From: Niallia endozanthoxylica
Lineage (GTDB): Bacteria; Bacillota; Bacilli; Bacillales; Cytobacillaceae
Direction of reading: 5' to 3'
Assembly (NCBI RefSeq): GCF_008710145.1
Contig: NZ_VYKL01000013.1
Coordinates: 1-64,000, forward strand
DNA length: 64,000 nucleotides
Positions 1-9,113 of the stretch are shown here, one piece after another. The stretch's first letter is position 1; the number at the start of each line of letters is the position of its first letter. Under the pieces are notes generated by a model, which did not search any database, was not told the origin of the DNA, and was given only the letters and a program-made list of their open reading frames with translations. The translations under genes were made by a program, and so were the position numbers.

Positions 1-85
1 TGTGACCCACATCCTGTGGGCCTCAACTAACCATCAGTGGGGGATGAAGAAAACCCCCACTGATGGAGGTTTCACTTTATGTTAT
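1..85. repeat. Repeat family A, copy A1 (3' part, cut by window start)
   Basis: Two hairpins are visible: CCCACATCCTGTGGG at about 6-20, and a long one whose arms CCATCAGTGGGGG and CCCCCACTGATGG lie at about 31-66. The second hairpin and the trailing TTTCACTTTAT recur at the end of copies A2 (about 23106-23156) and A3 (about 35837-35876, trailing sequence degraded). The start is not visible. No U-rich tail follows, so a simple terminator is not the best explanation. Confidence 0.7.
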
Positions 86-147
86 GATAAAAGTACGGCT
101 GAATAAGAGTTAAAGCGGTCTACTGCTTTTTGTAACGGAGGGTTCAT

Positions 148-1569
148 ATGGTACATATAAATTGGTTTGATGAAGTCATAAAAAGGAAAGATGATCTTAT
201 TCAAGATACTCAATCAATACTGCGAATAAAAAGTGTATTGGATGAGGAAAATGCAACAAAAGATGCCCCGCTTGGCAGCGGTATAAAAGAAGCATTACAG
301 TTCATGCTTGAAATGGGTGAAAAGGATGGATTCAAGGCAAAAAATGTTGGAAACTTGGCAGGATATATTGAATTTGGACAGGGTCAGGAAAGTGTAGGTA
401 TTCTTTGTCATGTAGATGTAGTCCCAGAGGGCGATGGCTGGTCAAGTGATCCATACGGAGCGGAAATTCGTGATGGGAAAATTTTTGCCAGGGGTGCAAT
501 TGACGATAAGGGACCGACAATTGCTGCTTATTATGCAATGAAGATTGTTAAAGAATTGAAATTACCACTCAGTAAACGGGTTCGAATGATTGTTGGAACA
601 GATGAGGAAAGTGACTGGAGATGCGTGGATCATTACTTCGAGCACGAGGAAATGCCTACGGTCGGTTTTGCACCTGATGCAGACTTCCCAATTATTCATG
701 CGGAAAAAGGAATTTGTGATTTTGACTTTGTGCAAATGATGTCTGGAGAAAAAGAACACAGCCAAGATGTGAAGTTGGAAGTAGTCAGCTTTGAATCTGG
801 AAGAAGATATAATATGGTCCCAGATTTCGCGAAAGCGGTTCTGCATGTTCAAAAGGAAAAAACAGATGTCATTCAGAGATATAAGGACTTTTTACATTTG
901 CAAGGGCTAAAGGGAAACTGTTATGTCGAAAACGGCAGTCTGATTCTGGAACTTGAAGGGGTTTCCGCACACGGTATGGAGCCGGAACTGGGGAAGAATG
1001 CTGGTCTTTTCTTAGCTCAATTTATTAAAGAAAATAAACCTGATCAACAGGCATCACCCTATTTCGAATTTGCTTCTCGGTACTTGTTTAGAGATTCGAG
1101 AGGAAAACAATTGGGAATATCATACTCGGATGAGATATCAGGAGAACTTACCATTAATGTTGGAAAAATGTCTTACACACGTTCAAAAGGAGGCATGTTC
1201 GGACTTAACCTGCGCTATCCGGTGACAACTGAAATAGAGAAAACAAAGGAACTGCTTGAATTAATAGGTGGTCAAAAAGGCTTTAAGATTGAGAATCTCT
1301 CTGATTCAAAGCCGCATCATGTAGATGAAAATCATGAATTGATTCAAATCTTAAAAAAAGTATATGAAGAACAAACCGGTGAGAAAGCAGAGCTGCTGGC
1401 AATTGGCGGGGGGACATATGCACGTTCTTTATCTTCTGGTGTGGCTTTTGGCCCTCTCTTCCCTGGTAGAGACGACATTGCCCATCAAAAAGATGAGTAT
1501 ATGTATATTGATGATTTAGTAAAGGCAGCCGCTATTTATGCACAAGCTATTTATGAACTGGCAAAGTAA
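148..1569 (+). CDS. pepV: Dipeptidase PepV, M20 family (YtjP-like)
   Basis: Zinc-dependent cytosolic dipeptidase of the M20/ArgE-DapE-PepV family, 473 aa, the usual size for PepV. The metal-binding motif CHVDVVPEGDGW lies near residues 87-98 and GAIDDKGP near 117-124; a second cluster with GTDEES is near 150 and the C-terminal domain has the lid-type insertion seen in PepV. The ATG is preceded by a good site (AACGGAGGG). It opens the window as a single gene followed by a 9-bp stem hairpin. PepV cleaves dipeptides, typically with an N-terminal beta-Ala or D-Ala, during peptide utilisation. The family call is firm; substrate range cannot be read from sequence. Confidence 0.93.
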   Translation: MVHINWFDEVIKRKDDLIQDTQSILRIKSVLDEENATKDAPLGSGIKEALQFMLEMGEKDGFKAKNVGNLAGYIEFGQGQESVGILCHVDVVPEGDGWSSDPYGAEIRDGKIFARGAIDDKGPTIAAYYAMKIVKELKLPLSKRVRMIVGTDEESDWRCVDHYFEHEEMPTVGFAPDADFPIIHAEKGICDFDFVQMMSGEKEHSQDVKLEVVSFESGRRYNMVPDFAKAVLHVQKEKTDVIQRYKDFLHLQGLKGNCYVENGSLILELEGVSAHGMEPELGKNAGLFLAQFIKENKPDQQASPYFEFASRYLFRDSRGKQLGISYSDEISGELTINVGKMSYTRSKGGMFGLNLRYPVTTEIEKTKELLELIGGQKGFKIENLSDSKPHHVDENHELIQILKKVYEEQTGEKAELLAIGGGTYARSLSSGVAFGPLFPGRDDIAHQKDEYMYIDDLVKAAAIYAQAIYELAK

Positions 1570-1596
1570 TGATTCTCTTAAATGAAACGGAAAGAA

Positions 1597-1623
1597 AAGC
1601 ACCCGACATCATACCGGGTGCTT
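1597..1623 (+). terminator. Hairpin after pepV
   Basis: Perfect 9-bp stem AAGCACCCG/CGGGTGCTT with a 9-nt loop lies 28 nt after the pepV stop. There is no clean T-run, so termination efficiency is uncertain. Confidence 0.5.
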
Positions 1624-1675
1624 CTATCGGCTTTACCGCTTATTTTATATTGTGTGAAAGTGAGGCAGTTAAATA

Positions 1676-2239
1676 ATGAGTACACATTACTTTTGGGCTC
1701 TTGCATTCCCAAAGGCAGTAAAACAGAGCATTCAAAGTCAGCTTAAGGAGGTAATAGAACATTTCCCTTTTAAACGGTGGGTACATGTTGATGATTACCA
1801 TCTTACTTTTGCTTTCCTTGGCTCTGCTGAAGAACCGATGTTGCGCCGGTCAATAGAATTAGTAGGTGAAGCAATTCAAAATGAAAAAGCATTTCCTTTA
1901 CATATTCAAGGGTTGGGTGTATTCGGAAACAGAAAATCACCTCGAATTTTTTGGGCCTCACTCAAACCGGACGATAGATTAATGTCCCTGCAATCACGTG
2001 TATTTAAGGCCTGTTTGGAATCTGGATTTAAACTGGAAAAACGCCCGTTTGCACCGCATATTACATTAGCAAGAAATTGGACTGGCACGGATTTTGACCA
2101 TAACTGGCTTGAAACGAATAACCCATATCAACAAGATCCAATTTTTTTTATAGCCAATGAGGTTGTATTATACAAAACAAACATAGGAAAAGTTCCGAAA
2201 TATGAACCCATTGCAACCTTTTCGTTGATAACTGAATAG
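1676..2239 (+). CDS. thpR: RNA 2',3'-cyclic phosphodiesterase (2'-5' RNA ligase family, YtlP)
   Basis: 2H phosphoesterase, 187 aa. The two catalytic HxTx motifs are HLTF (about residue 43) and HITL (about 127), each flanked by the expected hydrophobic strands (DYHLTFAFLG; FAPHITLAR). Family members hydrolyse 2',3'-cyclic phosphate on RNA ends and show weak 2'-5' ligase activity. It sits 29 nt ahead of the next gene, consistent with cotranscription. The start ATG is the first in frame; its ribosome site is modest (GTGAGGC). Same position as ytlP in B. subtilis. Confidence 0.9.
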   Translation: MSTHYFWALAFPKAVKQSIQSQLKEVIEHFPFKRWVHVDDYHLTFAFLGSAEEPMLRRSIELVGEAIQNEKAFPLHIQGLGVFGNRKSPRIFWASLKPDDRLMSLQSRVFKACLESGFKLEKRPFAPHITLARNWTGTDFDHNWLETNNPYQQDPIFFIANEVVLYKTNIGKVPKYEPIATFSLITE

Positions 2240-2268
2240 ACTATTAGAAGAAAAAGAGGAAGAAGACA

Positions 2269-3246
2269 ATGGGACAGTTAATTAAACTACAAGATTATGC
2301 AACACGTTATGAACAAAATATATTTCATTACCCTGCACGTTTTGTTACATTAAAAAAACAGCAATGGGAGAAGCTGCGGTACAATTGGGAGAATCCTATT
2401 GATAGTGAAGTGCTTTCTTCAACCCAAACAGTTGAATGGAAGATAGAAGATAAACCTCATTTCCTAAACAAAATAAAAACGTTGTTTTCCCGGAAAAATG
2501 ATGAGGAACCTATGCAAAAGGAAAAAAGTATATCTCCGTCTGAAGATACGGCAGAATTAGAGCAGTTCTCTGCCTTGGTCCATTATGCAGCAACTGTTGA
2601 CGATTTAAAACAGCAGTTTCTTAATCAACTTTATGATTTTCAATTGAAATGGGCAACTTCAACATTAATAGAAAAGTCAACTATGAATAAGAGGTTCTTT
2701 TTTGATGAGCATTTGCGTTTCTTTCTGCAGCGTTTTCCGGATACGTATCTCGTTTTATACCGGCCAATTTTTTTATTAAAGAAGGCATCCGTTGAGGTGG
2801 AATCGATATTAATCAGTCCGACTGATGTTTGGTGCATTACTTTTCTCGAAGACTATGATTTATCTGTATTTGTTGGTTCCAATCAAAAGTTTTGGGAAGT
2901 AAGGAATAAACACACAAAGAAAAAAATAGTTAATCCGCTTATTGCTGCTAATCGAACAGAGAAAATAGTGAAAAATATATTTCAGCTCTACGATATAGAG
3001 TTACCCGTCCACAAAGTGATTTTGTCAAGGAATGGATTTATTGATTATCCGTTACCTCCATATGGTGTGACATTAATTGATAAAAGGAATTATGAAGACT
3101 GGTTTACTTCATTACGGGGGCTGCGTTCTCCTCTGAAATCAATCCAATTAAAGGCAGCCAAGGCATTATTGGATTATTGTCAAACTACATCTGTTAGACG
3201 CCATGAGTGGGAAGAGAGCGAGGAAAACGAAAGAAATCTTTATTAA
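2269..3246 (+). CDS. Uncharacterised YtlQ-like protein
   Basis: 325 aa, start ATG with GAGGAAGA upstream, 29 nt after thpR and 43 nt before amyX, so probably part of the same operon. No signal peptide or membrane segment is visible. The N-terminal quarter is hydrophilic and probably flexible around residues 65-100 (runs of E, K, D, S). The C-terminal half (about 160-300) has alternating hydrophobic strands ending in VHKVILSRNGFIDY, which resembles the core of nuclease-like folds such as NERD, but I see no convincing catalytic D-ExK signature. The name rests on position between thpR and amyX, not on a recognised domain. Confidence 0.75.
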   Translation: MGQLIKLQDYATRYEQNIFHYPARFVTLKKQQWEKLRYNWENPIDSEVLSSTQTVEWKIEDKPHFLNKIKTLFSRKNDEEPMQKEKSISPSEDTAELEQFSALVHYAATVDDLKQQFLNQLYDFQLKWATSTLIEKSTMNKRFFFDEHLRFFLQRFPDTYLVLYRPIFLLKKASVEVESILISPTDVWCITFLEDYDLSVFVGSNQKFWEVRNKHTKKKIVNPLIAANRTEKIVKNIFQLYDIELPVHKVILSRNGFIDYPLPPYGVTLIDKRNYEDWFTSLRGLRSPLKSIQLKAAKALLDYCQTTSVRRHEWEESEENERNLY

Positions 3247-3289
3247 ATTTACAAGGCATTATAAAAGGAAGTGAAGGGAATGAAGTTAA

Positions 3290-5434
3290 ATGATTGTTAT
3301 TGAACGGGAATATCAGGCCTATCTTGATGAAATGCAAGTAATTACAATCATCATCCCTCTTACCCATCATCGCGATGATGAAGGAACCTTTACATTAGTA
3401 AATGATGGGACAGAAATTCCGCTTACCATTGTTGACCAAATACACCACACTGAATTTATTAAATACATCTGTCATTTACAAGAAGTATTGAATCTCGGCA
3501 CCCAGTATTGGATTAAAGACAATTTACAAAGGAAAACAGATCTGCAGATTGGGGCTGTGACAAGAACCAATGCTTTCGATGATGCTTTTTATTATGAAGG
3601 TCAACTAGGAGTTTGTTATCAACCTGATCATTCGGATTTTAAGCTATGGGCGCCGACAGCAACAGGCGTAAAGTTAAAATTAATGACACCCGACCGAACC
3701 AATCAAGAAATTATTGATCTAACGAGGGGGGACAAAGGTGTTTGGGCGGCTTCTGTTCATCGTAATTTAGAGTACAGTCTTTATACGTATTTAGTTTGTG
3801 TGAACTTACAATGGAAAGAAGCTGTAGACCCGTATACTACAGCAGTTACAGCGAATGGAGAAGAAGGGGTTATTATTGATTTAACTAAAACAACCCGTTC
3901 GAAAATAATGCTGCCCCCGTTAGAACATGCAGTAGACTGTGTGATTTATGAAACTCATATCAGGGACTTAACCATACATCCAAACAGTGGAGTTTCTCAT
4001 AAAGGAGCATATATGGGTGCAGCAGAACTGGAAACAAAGAGCAGTAATGGCAGTTTAACAGCCCTCAGTTATATAAAAGAGCTGGGAGTGACCCACATAG
4101 AATTTCTTCCCTTGCATGATTTTGCAGGAGTGGATGAGCTTGGGAAGAAAAAGGAATATAACTGGGGATATAATCCGCTTCATTACAATGTTCCTGACGG
4201 CAGCTACAGTACGGATCCTCACAACCCTTATTGCAGAATAAATGAATTAAAGTCACTAATTGATACTATCCATCAAAACGGTCTCCGAGTAATCTTAGAT
4301 GTGGTGTATAATCATGTATATGAAAGAGAAACCTCGAGTTTTGAAAATATAGTTCCAGGATACTACTTTCGACATGATGAACATGGAATGCCTTCAAATG
4401 GTACAGGTGTCGGAAATGATATCGCTTCAGAACGGAAAATGGTGAGAAAGTTCATTTTAGACTCGGTTTTATTTTGGCTGAGTGAGTACCATGTTGATGG
4501 GTTTCGCTTTGATTTAATGGGCATTCTTGATATAGATACAATGAAGGAAATTAGATCAGCGGTTGATTGGATTGATCCATCTGTGCTTTTAATTGGTGAA
4601 GGCTGGGATTTAAATACACCTCTTACGATGGATAAGAAAGCGAATATTCATAATCAAAGCCGACTTGAGCGAATAGGTCAATTTAACGATTGGTTTCGAG
4701 ATTCGATAAAAGGCAGTACGTTTAATACCTATGATTTAGGTTACGCATTAGGTAATGAGCATTACTATAATATGGCCATTCAAGTTCTGGCAGGCAGTAT
4801 TGGATTTGGAAATAAAGAGGAAGGGTTATTTACTGAGCCAGGCCAAAGTGTCAATTATGTTGAATCACATGATAACCATACATTATGGGATAAGCTGGTT
4901 GTTTGCTTACCATGTGAGGAGCAGTCCACAATCGAAAAATATCATCGCTTGGCAACTGTGATGGTGCTGCTTGCGCAAGGAATTCCTTTTCTTCATAGCG
5001 GTCAGGAATTTTTTCGTACAAAAAAAGGAGAAGGAAACAGCTACAAATCAAGTGATGAAATTAATCAGCTAGACTGGGATCGTAAGGATGAGTTCTTTCA
5101 TCATGTTAATTATATAAAAGGAATGATTGAAATTCGAAAATCTCATCGTGCTTTTCGTCTGCCTTCTGCTGATCTTATTCGAAAACATCTGTGTTTTTTA
5201 TCTTTAAAAAAGCCGCTCATTGGCTGGAACCTTCAAGATGTCGGGGCTTACGGGCCAAGTCAGTCCATCATCGTTCTTCTTAATCCTACAAAGGCAGATG
5301 AAATTGTATCTTTGCCAGAAGGAAACTGGAATATAATGGCCGATGATGACAAAAGCGGCATCATTCCAATCAATTGTGTGAAAGAAAAGCTGCTGTTAAA
5401 ACCAATCAGTTCTTATGTCTTATTTAAAGTTTAA
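3290..5434 (+). CDS. amyX: Type I pullulanase (debranching enzyme)
   Basis: GH13 pullulanase, 714 aa, which hydrolyses alpha-1,6 branches in pullulan, glycogen or limit dextrins. There is no signal peptide, so it is intracellular. A carbohydrate-binding (CBM48-like) domain occupies about 100-200. Catalytic-barrel motifs follow in order: the type I signature YNWGYNP (about 289), region I DVVYNH (about 340), region II GFRFDL with the nucleophile Asp (about 404), region III IGEGWD with the acid Glu (about 437) and region IV ESHDNH (about 526). A good Shine-Dalgarno (GAAGGGA) lies 10 nt before the ATG. The stop codon TAA coincides with the first three bases of repeat B1. Confidence 0.95.
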   Translation: MIVIEREYQAYLDEMQVITIIIPLTHHRDDEGTFTLVNDGTEIPLTIVDQIHHTEFIKYICHLQEVLNLGTQYWIKDNLQRKTDLQIGAVTRTNAFDDAFYYEGQLGVCYQPDHSDFKLWAPTATGVKLKLMTPDRTNQEIIDLTRGDKGVWAASVHRNLEYSLYTYLVCVNLQWKEAVDPYTTAVTANGEEGVIIDLTKTTRSKIMLPPLEHAVDCVIYETHIRDLTIHPNSGVSHKGAYMGAAELETKSSNGSLTALSYIKELGVTHIEFLPLHDFAGVDELGKKKEYNWGYNPLHYNVPDGSYSTDPHNPYCRINELKSLIDTIHQNGLRVILDVVYNHVYERETSSFENIVPGYYFRHDEHGMPSNGTGVGNDIASERKMVRKFILDSVLFWLSEYHVDGFRFDLMGILDIDTMKEIRSAVDWIDPSVLLIGEGWDLNTPLTMDKKANIHNQSRLERIGQFNDWFRDSIKGSTFNTYDLGYALGNEHYYNMAIQVLAGSIGFGNKEEGLFTEPGQSVNYVESHDNHTLWDKLVVCLPCEEQSTIEKYHRLATVMVLLAQGIPFLHSGQEFFRTKKGEGNSYKSSDEINQLDWDRKDEFFHHVNYIKGMIEIRKSHRAFRLPSADLIRKHLCFLSLKKPLIGWNLQDVGAYGPSQSIIVLLNPTKADEIVSLPEGNWNIMADDDKSGIIPINCVKEKLLLKPISSYVLFKV

Positions 5435-5700
5435 CTTCATTCAGCAGAAGTCCTACACTTCTAAAGTTTAAGGGATGAATGCAAAAAGCTCTCTGATTTA
5501 GTGAGGATTCAAATCCTAGCTGAATGAAGTTAAGCCTTCGGCGGATGCCACGGATTTTTTAGAGGTAGTTTATCGAGCAAGCTCGACGACGGACAGGATG
5601 TCCTAGTCAGGCGAAACCACAGGATGTGGTGTATTGAAGCGTGATAAAAATCCGGGCGCAAATTCGATGGGACGAATTTGATATTTTAAATTGACTGACG
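5432..5700. repeat. Repeat family B, copy B1 (long form)
   Basis: The left part is bounded by a perfect 14-bp inverted repeat, TAACTTCATTCAGC at 5432-5445 and its complement at 5519-5532, with an inner AGAAG/CTTCT hairpin. The right part (about 5533-5700) contains nested hairpins: TCGAGC/GCTCGA, GGACAGGATGTCC, CCACAGGATGTGG, enclosed by GGATTTTT near 5552 and AAAAATCC near 5646. The outer part and the GGGCGCAAATTCG tail recur in B2 at 30715-30850, where the middle hairpins are missing. No reading frame is evident. It fills most of the 474-nt gap between amyX and ytmP. Confidence 0.8.
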
Positions 5701-5750
5701 AAAACAAAAGGATAGTCTTGACGGCTTTTGGATGTGAGGATAAAATTTAA

Positions 5751-5796
5751 AAGATGGCTATTGTAAAATATTATCGTTCAATAGCTATCTTTTTTG
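5751..5796 (+). terminator. Rho-independent terminator before ytmP
   Basis: 13-bp stem AAGATGGCTATTG/CAATAGCTATCTT (one G-T pair) runs into a T-run at 5790-5795. It ends transcription from amyX through repeat B1. Confidence 0.75.
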
Positions 5797-5908
5797 ATAT
5801 AAAAAATGTTGAAATTAAATATCGCGTAAGCTTGGCTTCTTCTCTCTAATGGGAAAGAAGACGCTTAAAGCTTTTTAAGCAGTGATTAGGAATTGCAGGT
5901 GAACAGCA

Positions 5909-6688
5909 TTGGAACACTTTTTTGGACAAGATTGGGAGATTGTTCCCGCAGGCGGAGCGACAGGGGAAGCCTTTTATGCACAACATGAAGAAAATCAATA
6001 TTTTCTAAAACGAAATACTTCTCCATTTTTGGCTAGCCTTTCAGCGGAGGGCATTGTTCCTAAGCTTGTATGGACCAAAAGATTGGAAACCGGCGATGTT
6101 TTTACTGCGCAGCAATGGCTAAATGGACGAGAACTGCAGCCCTCGGAAATGAACCGGGAGAATGTAGCGAAACTTCTGCGGAAAATCCATTTGTCAAAGC
6201 CTCTTCTAAGTATGTTAAAGCGTCTCGGGAAAACTCCTGTGCAGCCTATAAAGAACCTGCAAGCGGTAAAACAGGATTTAGATGATGAAATTCTTAATCT
6301 TGACTCTGTAAAAGCTTCACTAAAATTTCTTGAGAATCATGTGAATGGCATTCATTATGAGAATACTGTGGTATGTCATTGTGATGTGAATCATAACAAC
6401 TGGCTGCTTGATGAAAACAACCAGTTGTATTTAATTGATTGGGATGGGGCTGTAGTAGGAGACCCAGCCATTGATATCGGGACATTGCTTTATTGGTACA
6501 TACCGCGAAACGAATGGGAGAAATGGCTGAATCTGTATGGGTTGTCATTAGATAATCACTTACTGTTACGTATGAAATGGTATGTTATAGCTCAGACGTT
6601 AACTTCAATTCAATGGCATAAAGATAAGGCGCGCCTTGATGAAATGAATAAAGAGATTGACAGACTGCATCAATACCTGTCATTATGA
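5909..6688 (+). CDS. ytmP: YtmP-like phosphotransferase (APH/choline kinase fold)
   Basis: 259 aa, aminoglycoside phosphotransferase/choline kinase fold. The catalytic loop reads HCDVNHNNW (about 157-165), with Asp as base, and the metal-binding motif LIDWDGA follows at about 177-183. The start is a TTG with GCAGGTGA upstream. The family includes small-molecule kinases acting on choline, thiamine or amino sugars; the substrate of YtmP is not established. The 3' end overlaps the convergent ytzH by 6 nt. The gene lies between amyX and trmB as in B. subtilis. Confidence 0.85.
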   Translation: MEHFFGQDWEIVPAGGATGEAFYAQHEENQYFLKRNTSPFLASLSAEGIVPKLVWTKRLETGDVFTAQQWLNGRELQPSEMNRENVAKLLRKIHLSKPLLSMLKRLGKTPVQPIKNLQAVKQDLDDEILNLDSVKASLKFLENHVNGIHYENTVVCHCDVNHNNWLLDENNQLYLIDWDGAVVGDPAIDIGTLLYWYIPRNEWEKWLNLYGLSLDNHLLLRMKWYVIAQTLTSIQWHKDKARLDEMNKEIDRLHQYLSL

Positions 6689-6961
6689 TAACTGGTCTAT
6701 ATTTCCAACCCATTCGGATAGCTGCTGCTGATGTGACTCGATATGGGCATCAAGATTTGAAGAGTTAATACCGCTTTGACTGTAGTCATAAATTTGACCT
6801 AGAACTTGCTTGTTGTTTTGATCGATATTTGAATTAACCATTAAGGATTTAATTAGCCGTTCTAATTGTTCACATTCAGAAACAGATCCGCAGCAATCTG
6901 TTTGATGGTTAGATAAAATATCCTTGAGTAAATTTACTTGATCCTGATATTGAAGTGGCAT
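6683..6961 (-). CDS. ytzH: YtzH-like small protein
   Basis: 92 aa acidic, helical protein with no membrane segment, on the opposite strand between ytmP and trmB, the position of ytzH in B. subtilis. AAAGGATG precedes the ATG. The sequence is rich in Q, N, S and L with two Cys at about 23-24 (DCCGS). Function is unknown. The end overlaps ytmP by 6 nt in convergent orientation. Confidence 0.8.
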   Translation of the reverse strand: MPLQYQDQVNLLKDILSNHQTDCCGSVSECEQLERLIKSLMVNSNIDQNNKQVLGQIYDYSQSGINSSNLDAHIESHQQQLSEWVGNIDQLS

Positions 6962-7131
6962 GTTAAAACATCCTTTCTGTCAGTCTCCTGCGTCATAATG
7001 TAAAGGAGAATTCACAATTTATTTTGTGAGTTCTTTTTTAATTTATTCGTATCAGGTGGAATTATTTTAAGCTGTAGATATATGCTAACAAGTAAGATAA
7101 TGTACGAAAAATTAAATTTAGGGGTGTCACG

Positions 7132-7779
7132 ATGCGTTTAAGAAACAAACCTTGGGCAAAAGAAAAAATAGAGCAGTACCCACAATATGTTGTAACTGCT
7201 CCTGAAGAATTAAAAGGAAAGTGGAATACGGTATACGAGGCGAACCAGCCTCTTCATATTGAGATTGGAACCGGGAAAGGGCGGTTTATCACGGAAATGG
7301 CCAAAGCCAACCCATCCATTAACTATTTGGGAGTCGAACTGCAGGAAAGTGTTATCGTGTCTGCACTTGACCGTTTAATTGAAGCAGAGGTGCCAAATGT
7401 AAAGCTTCTCAATGCAAATGCAGTTAATTTACCACAATACTTTGCAAAGGGAGAAGTTTCAAGAGTTTATTTAAATTTTTCAGATCCTTGGCCTAAAACC
7501 CGCCATGAGAAACGTCGACTAACGTATAAAAGCTTTTTAAAGATTTACGAAGATATTCTTCCTGAACATGGGGAAATTCACTTTAAAACAGATAATCAAG
7601 GTTTGTTTGAATACTCCCTTACAAGTTTTTCCGCTTATGGTATGCTGTTGAAGTATGTCAGTCTTGATTTGCATAACAGCCTTTTTGAGGGCAATATCAT
7701 GACTGAGTACGAAGAGAAATTCTCTGAGAAAGGGAATCGGATTTATCGCTGTGAGGCGCAATTTCAAAAAAAAGGTTGA
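7132..7779 (+). CDS. trmB: tRNA (guanine-N7-)-methyltransferase
   Basis: 215 aa SAM-dependent methyltransferase that makes m7G46 in the tRNA variable loop. The SAM-binding motif [12 protein letters not shown] lies at about 43-54, and the family signature [16 protein letters not shown], with the catalytic Asp, at about 116-131. Length and motifs are those of Bacillus TrmB, and the start ATG follows AGGGGTG. The terminator stem begins inside the last codons. Confidence 0.97.
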   Translation: MRLRNKPWAKEKIEQYPQYVVTAPEELKGKWNTVYEANQPLHIEIGTGKGRFITEMAKANPSINYLGVELQESVIVSALDRLIEAEVPNVKLLNANAVNLPQYFAKGEVSRVYLNFSDPWPKTRHEKRRLTYKSFLKIYEDILPEHGEIHFKTDNQGLFEYSLTSFSAYGMLLKYVSLDLHNSLFEGNIMTEYEEKFSEKGNRIYRCEAQFQKKG

Positions 7780-7799
7780 ACATTGTTCAGCCTTTTTTT
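7767..7799 (+). terminator. Terminator of trmB
   Basis: 15-bp stem with AAAAAAAGG on the left and CCTTTTTTT on the right, loop CAT-like; it overlaps the trmB stop codon. The flanking A and T runs make it functional on both strands. Confidence 0.8.
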
Positions 7800-7924
7800 G
7801 CTTTACTAGAAGGATTGAAAAAATGATTAGGGCCTTATGTTTGTAATTTTTAAAAAATAATAATATATTTCTACTGTAAACAGTTGTATAGACTGAAATC
7901 ACACGAATGTAAAGGAGGACTTTG

Positions 7925-8764
7925 ATGGAAACATTACAGTTAACGAATAGTAAGCTGACATGGTTAAATGGAGGGGTCAATAATCTTGACGGCGGAGCTA
8001 TGTTTGGCGTGGTTCCAAAGCCTCTTTGGATGAAGAAATATCCTTGTAACGAAAAAAATCAGATTGAATTACGGACAGATCCTATTCTTATTCAAATGAA
8101 TGGAATCAATCTATTAGTAGACTCGGGTATAGGAAATGGAAAATTAACGGAAAAACAAAGGCGGAACTTTGGTGCTGATGAGGAATCAAGGCTTGAAGAA
8201 TCGCTTGAAAAGCTAGGTTTAACACTAAACGACATTGACTATGTTTTAATGACTCACTTGCATTTCGATCATGCCTGCGGGTTAACAAGACCAAATGGCA
8301 GTGAATATGCTCCGGTTTTTCCGAATGCAAAAATTATTGTCAATCGGATTGAATGGGATGAAATGAGACAACCTAATATCCGTTCGAAAAGCACCTATTG
8401 GAAAGAGAACTGGGAAGCGATTGATGAGCAGGTCGAAGTGTTTGAAAATGAATGGTCCAAAGGAAACCTTAAACTCATACATACCGGCGGACACAGTGAT
8501 GGGCATTCAATCGTCCTTATTGAGGACGAGGCGGACACAGTCATTCATATGGCAGATATTATGCCTACACATGCTCATCAAAATGTATTATGGGTCATGG
8601 CCTATGATGATTATCCAATGACTTCAATTGCGGCAAAACAGACTTGGCTGCAATATGGACTTGATTGCAATGCATGGTTTACGTTTTATCATGATACGTA
8701 TTATCGAGCTGTCAAATGGAATCAGGAAGGACAGTTGACAGAGACTGTTCCTAGAGAAAAATAA
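7925..8764 (+). CDS. ytnP: YtnP-type quorum-quenching lactonase, MBL fold
   Basis: 279 aa metallo-beta-lactamase fold hydrolase. The zinc motif HLHFDHACG lies at about 110-118, later ligands are GGHSDGHS (about 188) and MADIMPT (about 210). B. subtilis YtnP opens N-acyl homoserine lactones and blocks streptomycete signalling; whether this enzyme has that activity is inferred. The ATG is chosen 6 nt after AAAGGAGG; the TTG one codon earlier is less well placed. It is monocistronic, ending in a bidirectional terminator shared with ytzB. Confidence 0.9.
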   Translation: METLQLTNSKLTWLNGGVNNLDGGAMFGVVPKPLWMKKYPCNEKNQIELRTDPILIQMNGINLLVDSGIGNGKLTEKQRRNFGADEESRLEESLEKLGLTLNDIDYVLMTHLHFDHACGLTRPNGSEYAPVFPNAKIIVNRIEWDEMRQPNIRSKSTYWKENWEAIDEQVEVFENEWSKGNLKLIHTGGHSDGHSIVLIEDEADTVIHMADIMPTHAHQNVLWVMAYDDYPMTSIAAKQTWLQYGLDCNAWFTFYHDTYYRAVKWNQEGQLTETVPREK

Positions 8765-8770
8765 TCGGAT

Positions 8771-8800
8771 AAAAAGAATCCCCTGTTATGGGGATTTTTT
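8771..8800. terminator. Bidirectional terminator between ytnP and ytzB
   Basis: AATCCCC/GGGGATT stem with A-run before and T-run after. It separates convergent ytnP and ytzB; the ytzB stop codon lies at its edge. Confidence 0.75.
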
Positions 8801-9113
8801 AACTTAGGAGGTATGCGTCAAGGATCGCTCCTGTTACTGTATCAACAATAAATTCATATTGTTCCGTTTGACCGTCGACCATTCTTGAAATACCGCCGAT
8901 ATAAACCTCATAATCCAGGAGAGATTTTGAATACGGTTGTTTTTCCATTTGAATCCATGAACCTGAAATAGGGCCATGCTTTTTAAAGGCAGATTTTGCA
9001 ATGGTTAAGGCTTTTTCTGCTGATATGGTGCTATTTTGATCTATTGCTTTAGTTAGTACAATTCCGACAGCAATACCGGAGCCTACACCTGTGAGAAAGG
9101 TTTTCCAATTCAC
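8799..9113 (-). CDS. ytzB: YtzB-like PepSY-domain protein, membrane-anchored
   Basis: 104 aa from a GTG start at 9113, chosen because AAGGAGG lies 9 nt upstream; a longer frame to 9146 would run through this ribosome site. One N-terminal hydrophobic segment (FLTGVGSGIAVGIVLTKAI) is followed by a PepSY-like fold: an ISAEKALTIAKSAF helix, then beta strands ending in EFIVDTVTGAIL. Such proteins are usually anchored with the domain outside and may inhibit peptidases. The same gene is between ytnP and ytoP in B. subtilis. Confidence 0.82.
   Translation of the reverse strand: MNWKTFLTGVGSGIAVGIVLTKAIDQNSTISAEKALTIAKSAFKKHGPISGSWIQMEKQPYSKSLLDYEVYIGGISRMVDGQTEQYEFIVDTVTGAILDAYLLS

Noticed and set aside
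3280..3303. Seven-codon frame overlapping the amyX start
   Set aside because: It has a plausible start next to AAAGGAAGTG, but such short overlaps are common by chance and nothing else supports a leader peptide.
7537..7980. 147-codon minus-strand frame over the end of trmB and start of ytnP
   Set aside because: It is antisense to two well-supported genes and crosses the trmB terminator; composition is typical of a shadow frame.
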